7,030 nt of DNA from contig DLSX01000204.1 of NCBI GenBank assembly GCA_002500765.1, positions 2,819 through 9,848 on the forward strand, given 5' to 3'. Below the pieces are notes generated by a model, which saw nothing but the letters and a program-made list of their open reading frames with translations, made no database searches and was not told the DNA's origin. This DNA comes from Neorhizobium sp. UBA7851 (GTDB lineage: Bacteria; Pseudomonadota; Alphaproteobacteria; Rhizobiales; Rhizobiaceae). Of this stretch, positions 1-5,303 are shown one piece after another (position 1 is the first letter of the stretch; the number at the start of each line of letters is the position of its first letter). Both the position numbers and the translations under genes were made by a program.

Positions 1-669
1 AATGTCGGTTTCGGTCTCGAGCTTGCGGGCATCGCCGAAACGGAGCGCAAGAAGCGCATCGGCGAGCAGCTTGAACTGGTCGGCCTTAGCCAATGGGCGG
101 ACCGGCGCGTCGGCGAGCTTTCGGGCGGCATGCAGCAACGCGTCGGGCTTGCCCGCGCCTTTGCCACAGGCGCCCCCATCCTGCTGATGGACGAACCCTT
201 TTCCGCCCTCGATCCGCTGATCCGCACCAAGCTGCAGGATGAATTGCTGGAATTCCAGCGCCGGCTGAAAAAGACGATCCTTTTCGTCAGCCACGATCTC
301 GACGAAGCGTTTCGCATCGGCAATCGCATCGCCATCATGGAAGGTGGACAGATCATCCAGTGCGGTACCCCGCAGGAAATAGTCCGTGACCCGGCAGACG
401 ATTACGTCGCCGATTTCGTCCGGCACATGAACCCGATCAGTATGCTGACCGCAGGCGACGTCATGACGAAAGGTGTCTCGGCCGCCTCGAACGGAATTCC
501 CATTTCCGCCTCCGCCTCACCGGATACGCCTCTTGTTGATATCATGGACGGGCTTGCGCGCCAGCGCGGCACCATCGCCATCGTCGATAACGGCAGCATC
601 GTCGGCTCCATCACGGCGGATGACGTCGTGAATGGCCTCACGCGCCATCGGCTGCGCGATAATCGTTGA
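1..669 (+). CDS. choV: Choline ABC transporter ATP-binding protein ChoV (3' part)
   Basis: This is the C-terminal 222 residues of the ATPase of an osmoprotectant-type importer, which would drive choline uptake from the cytoplasmic face of the inner membrane. The reading frame is open from base 1, so the true start and the Walker A motif lie upstream of the window. Visible motifs, numbered from the first codon, are the ABC signature LSGGMQQR at about residues 40-47, Walker B ILLMDEP with D64 and E65, the D-loop SALD, and the H-loop histidine H98 in VSHDLDEA. After the ATPase core comes HMNPISMLTAGDVM and a CBS-like tail (about residues 150-215), as in ChoV/ProV/OpuAA-type ATPases. In rhizobia choV is the last gene of choXWV, which matches the loss of same-strand genes in tight spacing after it. 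Choline specificity is inferred from the tail, remembered from rhizobial ChoV; a glycine betaine or proline betaine paralogue is the main alternative. Confidence 0.82.
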   Translation, partial: NVGFGLELAGIAETERKKRIGEQLELVGLSQWADRRVGELSGGMQQRVGLARAFATGAPILLMDEPFSALDPLIRTKLQDELLEFQRRLKKTILFVSHDLDEAFRIGNRIAIMEGGQIIQCGTPQEIVRDPADDYVADFVRHMNPISMLTAGDVMTKGVSAASNGIPISASASPDTPLVDIMDGLARQRGTIAIVDNGSIVGSITADDVVNGLTRHRLRDNR

Positions 670-723
670 GCTATGAATTTAACCACTGGTAGATGGTGCG
701 CAAACTTGACGCGGCAAGGTCCC

Positions 724-758
724 TTTTTCCGCGCAGAATTAAATGATATAAAAGTAAA
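724..758 (+). promoter_or_regulatory. Weak candidate promoter before the HugZ-family gene
   Basis: The 120 bases between choV and the next gene turn AT-rich near their 3' end. A TATAAA hexamer at 747-752 could serve as a -10 box. The matching -35 position (724-729) reads TTTTTC, a poor match to the sigma-70 consensus. I see no Irr-type or RirA-type iron box here. The call rests on base composition and position only. Confidence 0.2.
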
Positions 759-789
759 GCAAAATCGAAAAACGACCAGAGAGTGACGG

Positions 790-1506
790 ATGGCCGAGCA
801 GGCCCAGTTATTGCGCCCCACAGATGACGAGGCACGCGAGCTTGCTCGTACGCTCATACGCGGTGCGCGCTACATGTCGCTCGCAGTGCTGGATCCGGCA
901 ACAGGCTTCCCTTCCGTCAGCAGGGCTTTGACGGCGATTGACCTCGATGGCGTCCCGGTCGTGCTCGTTTCGGCGCTTTCGGGTCACACGAAAGGCCTCA
1001 AGGACGACAGCCGCTGCTCCCTGCTTGCAGGTGAACCGGGAAAAGGTGACCCGCTTGCCCATGCCAGGATCACCGTTTTCTGCGAGGCGGCGCTCGTTTC
1101 CAGGGAGAGCGCCGACCACCAGAGAATTCGCGCCCGGTTCCTCAGACGCCATGCCAAGGCACAGCTTTACGTCGATTTTCCCGATTTCAGATTCTACCGG
1201 CTTGTACCCGTCCAGGCTTCACTGAACGGAGGCTTTGGCCGGGCCTATGCTCTGGGCGGCGAAGATCTGGTTTTTCAGCTCGCCGCGGACGAATCAGCGT
1301 GGCTGGAACTGCAGGACGAATTGGTCGAAAAGACCGCCGAAGCCGCAGGTTTTGCGCAACGCCTGGGTCTTGGAGACAAGAATTGGAGATTCGGATTGGT
1401 CGATCCCGCCGGGATTGATCTGATTTCGGGTGATGTACTCGTCCGGCACGAGTTTCAGCACAGACTAGACTTGCCGAAGGACGTCATACATTATATCTGC
1501 AAATAA
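790..1506 (+). CDS. HugZ-family protein (FMN-binding-like split barrel plus DUF2470)
   Basis: This 238-residue cytoplasmic protein has a pyridoxamine-phosphate-oxidase-like split barrel over about residues 15-155 (SLAVLD, VVLVSALSGHTKGLK, the SLLAGEPGKGDPL loop) ending in the conserved NGGFGRAY segment (residues 146-153). A C-terminal DUF2470-type domain follows over about residues 165-235 (VDPAGIDLISGD). That two-domain order is typical of the HugZ/HutZ family; characterised members bind haem and help release its iron in Helicobacter, Campylobacter and Vibrio. The start at 790 has a modest ribosome site, AGAGAG at 778-783, and no competing in-frame start. The gene stands between choV and nolR, 128 bases before nolR, with no haem-transport genes in view. 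Haem degradation here is inferred from the family; a flavin-binding or other haem-related role is possible. I cannot identify the haem-ligand histidine by eye. Confidence 0.8.
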   Translation: MAEQAQLLRPTDDEARELARTLIRGARYMSLAVLDPATGFPSVSRALTAIDLDGVPVVLVSALSGHTKGLKDDSRCSLLAGEPGKGDPLAHARITVFCEAALVSRESADHQRIRARFLRRHAKAQLYVDFPDFRFYRLVPVQASLNGGFGRAYALGGEDLVFQLAADESAWLELQDELVEKTAEAAGFAQRLGLGDKNWRFGLVDPAGIDLISGDVLVRHEFQHRLDLPKDVIHYICK

Positions 1507-1514
1507 ACTAAAAT

Positions 1515-1528
1515 GTAGCTCGAACTAC
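1515..1528. promoter_or_regulatory. Imperfect 14-bp palindrome upstream of nolR
   Basis: GTAG-C-TCGA-A-CTAC is symmetric at 12 of 14 positions. It lies nine bases after the stop of the HugZ-family gene and six bases before the NolR-type box. ArsR-fold dimers commonly bind inverted repeats, so it could be an extra operator. Chance occurrence cannot be excluded. Confidence 0.3.
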
Positions 1529-1534
1529 CCGAAA

Positions 1535-1550
1535 TTTAGGGGATGTACAA
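1535..1550 (+). promoter_or_regulatory. Putative NolR operator in the nolR promoter region
   Basis: TTTAG, nine bases, then AA matches the NolR binding consensus as I remember it, (A/T)TTAG-N9-A(T/A). It starts 100 bases before the nolR start codon, where an autorepression site would be expected; NolR is known to regulate its own gene in Sinorhizobium meliloti. The consensus is loose (about one match per 4 kb of single strand at even base composition), so the support comes mainly from its position. Confidence 0.55.
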
Positions 1551-1634
1551 ATTCCGCCTGTGCCGCCTAACATTACCGGATAACAATATTTGGTGAATTG
1601 CGCGGCCACTTTGGAGACGAGGTGAAGAGAACTA

Positions 1635-1955
1635 ATGGACAAGGTTGCACTATCTGAGCATTCTAACGCAGCAGCGGGCCTGCTGTCGGCAATGGCCAAC
1701 CCCAAGCGGCTGATGATTCTCTGCTGCCTGGTAAAGGGAGAGGTCGCAGTGGGTGCACTGGCGACACGCGTAGGCTTGAGCCAGTCGGCCCTGTCCCAGC
1801 ATCTTTCCAAGCTTCGGGCACAGAAGCTGGTCAAGACCCGGCGCGACGCGCAGACGATCTATTATTCCAGCTCCTCGGAGTCTGTATTGAAGATCCTCGA
1901 CAGCCTCGAAGATATCTATATCGCCGCAGAGCGGAAAACCTCTGCTGCTGCGTGA
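1635..1955 (+). CDS. nolR: NolR, ArsR-family winged-helix transcriptional regulator
   Basis: This is a 106-residue ArsR-fold DNA-binding protein. SAMANPKRLMIL (residues 18-29) forms the first helices, VGLSQSALSQHLSKLR (46-61) is the recognition helix region, and TRRDAQTIYYSSSSESV is the wing. These blocks match my memory of S. meliloti NolR almost residue for residue, while the N-terminus is a few residues shorter. Gln50 corresponds to the DNA-contacting glutamine I recall as Gln56 of that protein. No cysteine pair of the metal-sensing ArsR/SmtB type is obvious; Cys30 and Cys31 lie in helix 2. NolR represses nod genes and affects growth-phase and symbiotic traits in rhizobia. The start at 1635 has GAGGTG at 1619-1624 and AAGAGA at 1625-1630 upstream. 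The gene is followed by a strong terminator and is probably autoregulated through the box upstream. In a non-nodulating relative it would be a general regulator. Confidence 0.86.
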   Translation: MDKVALSEHSNAAAGLLSAMANPKRLMILCCLVKGEVAVGALATRVGLSQSALSQHLSKLRAQKLVKTRRDAQTIYYSSSSESVLKILDSLEDIYIAAERKTSAAA

Positions 1956-1959
1956 TTTA

Positions 1960-1975
1960 TTTGGATCGGTCTAAA
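1960..1975 (-). promoter_or_regulatory. Second NolR-type motif just after the nolR stop
   Basis: On the minus strand TTTAG, nine bases, then AA again fits the remembered NolR consensus. It begins five bases after the nolR coding region, and its CTAAA end runs into the foot of the terminator hairpin. A downstream operator is possible, but the motif is short and the match could be chance. Confidence 0.25.
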
Positions 1976-2009
1976 GACGCCCGGGCAATGCCCGGGCTCT
2001 TTCAGTTTT
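1973..2009 (+). terminator. Rho-independent terminator of nolR
   Basis: GCCCGGGC (1979-1986), loop AAT, GCCCGGGC (1990-1997) forms a perfect 8-bp GC stem. It is extended at the foot by AAAGA (1973-1977) pairing with TCTTT (1998-2002) across a single bulged C. The descending arm runs into a T-rich tail, TCTTTCAGTTTT. It starts 17 bases after the nolR stop codon. Confidence 0.88.
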
Positions 2010-2483
2010 GGCACATCGATACCCCATCACTTTCCAGCGCATGTCGCGCGGAAGTGTGCTGCGGTTTGCGCAAAAAAGACATTCGACAAACCAGGCATCT
2101 GAAGCGCGAGGACCGAATCCGAGGATCGCGACACGCTTTGGCGAAATTGTCGATGCACTCGCCGATCGGCTTCCTTGCGCAAGCGCGTCGACGGATAGCG
2201 GCTTTGACTGACGCACGTGTCGCACCCGCTCCTGTCGTTTCCATCGGGCATTGAAATATCCCCACCGGAGTGTCGCAGTTTCGGTTATCTTCTTGCGCGC
2301 CACCCTCAATATTTCTACAAAAATTACTGCCTGCTTCGTGAGCTAAACATAGCCGCAAACAGGCCGATGTCTTGCGCAGCCCTTTGCTCGGAATTTTGTT
2401 CGCGCAGTTGGCGCGCCAGACGTCATGACCGGCAGTCCAGGCGGCCTGCCAATGAATTCTGCCGATGCCCCAAGGAGACAGAC
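2010..2483. other. Long non-coding gap and probable leader of livK
   Basis: No convincing gene is present. The open frames here encode Cys- and Arg-rich peptides without recognisable domains, and one of them runs through the nolR terminator. I see no tRNA. The stretch contains four perfect 10-bp palindromes: TTTGCGCAAA (2065-2074), GCCGATCGGC (2161-2170), CTTGCGCAAG (2174-2183) and TGGCGCGCCA (2409-2418). About 0.5 would be expected by chance at even base composition. A weak promoter candidate is TTGCGC (2293-2298), 17 bases, TACAAA (2316-2321), which would give a leader of about 155 bases on livK. A small RNA gene is possible, but I see no second terminator. Confidence 0.5.
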
Positions 2484-3587
2484 ATGACAATTAAGACAAT
2501 CACGGCAGCCCTTGCTGCCTCGCTGGCTTTCGCACCGCTCGCTCATGCCGATATCACCATCGGCCTCATCGCCCCGCTGACCGGCCCTGTCGCCGCTTAT
2601 GGCGATCAGGTCAAGAACGGTGCCCAGACGGCCGTTGACGACATCAACAAGGCAGGCGGCATCCTCGGCGAGAAGGTCGTGCTGAAGCTGGCGGACGACG
2701 CCGGCGAACCGAAGCAGGGCGTTTCCGCCGCCAACCAGATTGTCGGCGAAGGCATCCGTTTCGTCGTCGGCCCGGTTACATCAGGCGTTTCCATTCCCGT
2801 TTCGGACGTTCTGTCTGAAAACGGCGTGCTGATGGTGACCCCTACCGCCACCGCACCGGATCTCACCAAGCGCGACCTCGCAAACGTCCTGCGCACCTGC
2901 GGCCGCGACGACCAGCAGGCCGAAGTTGCCGCGAAATACGTACTTGAAAAGCTGAAGGACAAGCGCGTCGCCATCATCAACGACAAGGGCGCCTATGGTA
3001 AGGGCCTCGCAGACTCGTTCAAGGCGACCCTCAATGCGGGCGGCATCACCGAAGTCGTCAATGAAGCCGTCACGCCTGGCGACAAGGACTTCGGCGCGCT
3101 GACCGCCCGTCTGAAGTCGGAAAATGTCGATGTCATCTATTTCGGCGGCTACCACCCGGAAGGTGGCCTTCTGGCGCGCCAGTTGCGTGACCTTTCGCTC
3201 AACGCCCAGATCATCGGCGGCGACGGCCTGTCGAACTCCGAATACTGGACGATCGGCAACGAAGCGGCAGCCGGCACGCTCTTCACCAACGCATCCGACG
3301 CCCTGAAGAGCCCGGATTCCAAGGCTGCGGCAGACTCGCTCGCCGCCAAGAACATCCCGGCCGAAGCCTTCACGCTGAACGCCTATGCCGCCGTACAGGT
3401 CATCAAGGCCGGCATCGAAAAAGCCAAGAGCGCAGAAGACGCGGAAGCAGTTACCGCAGCGCTGAAGGACGGCTCTTCCATCCCGACCGCCATCGGCCAG
3501 CTCACCTACGGCGAAACCGGCGACCTCACCTCGCAGAGCTTCTCGCTCTACAAGTGGGAAGGCGGCAAGATCGTCGCCGCCGAGTAA
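2484..3587 (+). CDS. livK: LivK/LivJ-type amino-acid ABC transporter periplasmic binding protein
   Basis: This 367-residue secreted receptor binds branched-chain or related small amino acids in the periplasm and hands them to a LivHMGF-type permease. It has a Sec signal peptide (residues 1-22: basic n-region, hydrophobic core, cleavage after AHA, mature start DITIG). The mature part is a type I periplasmic-binding fold: APLTGPVAAYGDQ (30-42), RTCGRDDQQ (137-145), NDKGAYGKGLA and FGGYHPEGG (220-228). Several blocks resemble E. coli LivJ as I recall it, and the length is the same. The cysteine pair that I remember in LivJ is replaced (DDAGEPKQ, GPVTSG), leaving Cys139 as the mature protein's evident cysteine. 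The frame is open upstream to 2217, but the ATG at 2484 is chosen because AAGGAG (2472-2477) lies six bases before it and the signal peptide begins there. No permease genes adjoin it. Ligand specificity (Leu/Ile/Val, or broader including GABA) cannot be read from the sequence. Confidence 0.88.
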   Translation: MTIKTITAALAASLAFAPLAHADITIGLIAPLTGPVAAYGDQVKNGAQTAVDDINKAGGILGEKVVLKLADDAGEPKQGVSAANQIVGEGIRFVVGPVTSGVSIPVSDVLSENGVLMVTPTATAPDLTKRDLANVLRTCGRDDQQAEVAAKYVLEKLKDKRVAIINDKGAYGKGLADSFKATLNAGGITEVVNEAVTPGDKDFGALTARLKSENVDVIYFGGYHPEGGLLARQLRDLSLNAQIIGGDGLSNSEYWTIGNEAAAGTLFTNASDALKSPDSKAAADSLAAKNIPAEAFTLNAYAAVQVIKAGIEKAKSAEDAEAVTAALKDGSSIPTAIGQLTYGETGDLTSQSFSLYKWEGGKIVAAE

Positions 3588-3607
3588 TCGGACCCAAAAC
3601 AGTCAGC

Positions 3608-3634
3608 GGGCGCCTTCGGGCGCCCGTTTCGTTT
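3608..3634 (+). terminator. Rho-independent terminator of livK with UUCG tetraloop
   Basis: GGGCGCC (3608-3614) and GGCGCCC (3619-3625) form a perfect 7-bp stem closing the stable C(UUCG)G tetraloop, followed by GTTTCGTTT. It starts 20 bases after the livK stop, in the convergent gap before the minus-strand regulator. It may also limit read-through from that side, although the T-tract is poorer in that direction. Confidence 0.88.
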
Positions 3635-3688
3635 GAGGCGCATCAGAAGCGCAACCGGGTGTACACATCAACAGATCGCCCTGCGACA

Positions 3689-4150
3689 TCACTCCACCGG
3701 CACGACCAGCCCGCGTTTGAGCGTCTTCAGCACCACGCTGGTGGTAAATTTGCGGATGTTCGGATTGAGATCCATCATCCGGTCAGCCAGCGCATCGAAA
3801 TGCTCCACCGATTGGGCGAGGATCACCAGCGTATAATCCCCTCGTCCCGATGTGCCCCACGCCTCCTGCACTTCTGGCGTCTCGGTCACCCAGCGCTGGA
3901 ACGGCGGTAGAAGCTCGGGCCGGTCACGCTCCAGTTCCACCTCGACCAGCATCGAAACAGCTCCGCCGACTTTCTTCGGATCGACGATCGAAACATCGCG
4001 CAGGATCACCTTGTCTTCGCGCAGCTTCTGCAGCCGCCTTTGCGCAGAAGACGGCGACAGCCCCACCCGCTCGGCAAGTTCGCTCAGCGTAATGGTCGCG
4101 TCCTGCTGCATCAGCCTGAGGATATTGCGGTCCGCCTTGGTCAAGGTCAT
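3689..4150 (-). CDS. Lrp/AsnC-family transcriptional regulator
   Basis: This 153-residue DNA-binding regulator has the two-domain build of the Lrp/AsnC family. The N-terminal helix-turn-helix spans about residues 3-50 (TKADRNILRLMQQDATITLSELAERVGLSPSSAQRRLQKL), followed by the linker IVDPKKVGG. The C-terminal RAM ligand-binding domain spans about residues 64-150 and carries the typical GRGDYTLVI turn (102-110). Members form dimers to octamers and often respond to an amino acid. The ATG at 4150 is preferred because AGGTGGG (complement of 4161-4167) lies ten bases before it; a GTG at 4165 would add five residues but has no good ribosome site. The gene is divergent from a PLP-dependent dehydratase across 98 bases, so control of that gene and of itself, with an amino acid as signal, is the natural inference. 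It converges with livK but is separated from it by a terminator. Confidence 0.9.
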   Translation of the reverse strand: MTLTKADRNILRLMQQDATITLSELAERVGLSPSSAQRRLQKLREDKVILRDVSIVDPKKVGGAVSMLVEVELERDRPELLPPFQRWVTETPEVQEAWGTSGRGDYTLVILAQSVEHFDALADRMMDLNPNIRKFTTSVVLKTLKRGLVVPVE

Positions 4151-4248
4151 GGGTAATTTTCCCACCTGAAATCGCTAATCGGGAGATATTTCCGCATCGT
4201 CCGATATCTTCAGGAATAACACCAGCTTTTCATGGCCATGCTGTTGAA
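4151..4248. promoter_or_regulatory. Divergent regulatory region with two inverted repeats
   Basis: This gap separates the Lrp-type gene from the dehydratase gene and must hold both promoters. It contains AGATAT (4184-4189) facing ATATCT (4204-4209), and CCTGAA (4165-4170) facing TTCAGG (4209-4214). The two pairs have different centres. Lrp-type proteins favour AT-rich dyads and often bind several in a row, so these are reasonable operator candidates. No clean -35/-10 pair is visible on either strand. Confidence 0.45.
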
Positions 4249-4252
4249 ATGA
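4232..4252 (+). CDS. Six-codon ORF overlapping the dehydratase start (possible leader peptide)
   Basis: The frame reads MAMLLK and stops at TGA. That TGA shares bases with the ATG of the dehydratase gene in an ATGA overlap, the classic arrangement for translational coupling. The only purine-rich ribosome-like site nearby, AGGAA at 4212-4216, is 15 bases before this ORF and 32 before the main gene, so it suits the short ORF better although the spacing is long. The main start itself has no good site. Translation is inferred, not shown. Confidence 0.25.
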   Translation: MAMLLK

Positions 4253-5205
4253 CTCATGAACAGCCCGCCCCATCCGCAAACGGCATTCTGGCCGCCTCCC
4301 GCGCCATCGATCCGGTCTTTACCGGCAGCCCGCTGATCGAGCAGCAGCCGGCCAATGCAGAACTCGGCCTGCGGCTTTTCGCCAAGGTGGAGACGCTCAA
4401 CCCGATCCGATCCTTCAAGGGCCGCGGCACCGACTGGTGGATGCAGAACGAAGCGCCGGGCGATCATCCGGTCGTGTCCGCCTCCGCCGGCAATTTCGGC
4501 CAGGGCCTCGCCTATGCCGGCCGCGCACGTGGTCGCAAGGTGTTGATCTTCTCCGCCACCACCGCCAATCCCGGCAAGGTCGAGGCCATGCGCAGGCTTG
4601 GAGCAGAGGTGCGGCTCGAAGGCGGTGATTTCGATGCCGCCAAAGCCGCCGCCCGCGCTTATGCTAAGATCAACGGCTGCCCCTTCGTCGAAGACGGCGC
4701 CCTGCGCAGCATCGCCGAAGGTGCAGGCACGATCGCGCTGGAAATCACCGAACATCTCTCGCAAGGCGGCATCTCCCTCGACGCCATCATCGTCCCGCTC
4801 GGCAATGGCGCATTGCTGACCGGCATCGGCACCTGGATCAGGGCCAGGGCACCGGCCTGCAAGGTGATCGGCGTCGTCGCCGCCAACGCACCGGCGATGA
4901 AACACTCATGGGAAACCGACCGGCTCGTCTCGACCGAAACGGCAGATACTGCCGCCGATGGCATCGCCGTGCGCGAATGCGTGCCCTATGCGCTGGACTG
5001 CATGAAGGCGACGGTCGATGAGGTCTGGCAAGTCAGCGAGGATGCGATCAGCCGGGCGCGGGATTTCTCTCTCAGCCATTACGGCCTCGTCGTTGAAGAG
5101 GCAGGCGTTGCAGGCCTCGCGGGCCTGATCGAGAACGGCGGCTTCAAGGGCAGGTCCGTAGCCACGATATTCTGCGGCGGCAATGTCAGGGTCCCAGCAC
5201 CATAA
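4249..5205 (+). CDS. PLP-dependent serine/threonine dehydratase-like enzyme (fold type II)
   Basis: This 318-residue cytoplasmic enzyme belongs to the tryptophan-synthase-beta fold group. Lys57 in the motif SFKGRG is the expected PLP Schiff-base lysine. SASAGNFGQG (77-86) with Asn82 is the substrate/cofactor loop. The glycine-rich phosphate-binding loop reads PLGNGALLTG (183-192) rather than the more usual run of glycines. CGGNV (309-313) is the C-terminal segment whose first residue contacts the PLP ring nitrogen. Such enzymes deaminate serine or threonine to the 2-oxo acid and ammonia; related ones are racemases or act on hydroxyaspartate. There is no C-terminal ACT regulatory domain, so it resembles catabolic rather than biosynthetic IlvA-type enzymes. 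It faces an Lrp-type regulator, which suggests amino-acid-responsive control. The start at 4249 has no good ribosome site of its own. The exact substrate is unknown, so no symbol is given. Confidence 0.82.
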   Translation: MTHEQPAPSANGILAASRAIDPVFTGSPLIEQQPANAELGLRLFAKVETLNPIRSFKGRGTDWWMQNEAPGDHPVVSASAGNFGQGLAYAGRARGRKVLIFSATTANPGKVEAMRRLGAEVRLEGGDFDAAKAAARAYAKINGCPFVEDGALRSIAEGAGTIALEITEHLSQGGISLDAIIVPLGNGALLTGIGTWIRARAPACKVIGVVAANAPAMKHSWETDRLVSTETADTAADGIAVRECVPYALDCMKATVDEVWQVSEDAISRARDFSLSHYGLVVEEAGVAGLAGLIENGGFKGRSVATIFCGGNVRVPAP

Positions 5206-5224
5206 ACGGTGAATTTCCTGTTTC

Positions 5225-5256
5225 CTCTCCCCGTTTTCACCCCTCCCAGTTTTCAC
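5225..5256 (+). repeat. Tandem 16-bp direct repeat upstream of ade
   Basis: Two head-to-tail units (5225-5240 and 5241-5256) agree at 14 of 16 positions, and each ends in GTTTTCAC. They lie 47 bases before the ade start in a pyrimidine-rich strip. Position and periodicity suggest a possible regulator site, but a simple local duplication is equally possible. TTGACG follows at 5258-5263, but no good -10 box sits at proper spacing. Confidence 0.5.
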
Positions 5257-5303
5257 ATTGACGGGCTAAGTAGGAGGGAATCGAAAAATGCCAGGAGCAC
5301 CCC

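Noticed and set aside
710..733. Hairpin CGCGG...CCGCG after choV as a terminator
   Set aside because: The stem is only five pairs with a long interior, and the T-run is inside the hairpin rather than after it.
1952..2254. Open frame overlapping the nolR stop
   Set aside because: It runs through the nolR terminator, has no ribosome site distinct from coding sequence, and gives a low-complexity Arg-rich peptide without recognisable motifs.
2217..2483. N-terminal extension of livK by 89 residues
   Set aside because: The extension would bury the signal peptide, has no good ribosome site, and its composition is unlike the mature protein. The ATG at 2484 has a strong site and begins the signal peptide.
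2002..2490. 162-codon minus-strand open frame in the nolR-livK gap
   Set aside because: The peptide is rich in Cys, Arg and Trp with no domain, its start is inside the livK start region, and its far end touches the nolR terminator. It is more likely a chance frame.
5204..5236. AAACGG...CCGTTT hairpin as terminator of the dehydratase gene
   Set aside because: Six pairs around a 21-base loop with no proper T-tract is too weak; the overlap with the tandem repeat explains the sequence as well.
5258..5286. Sigma-70 promoter TTGACG with a -10 at 5281-5286 for ade
   Set aside because: The -10 would be TCGAAA, a poor match, and transcription would begin on top of the ribosome site.
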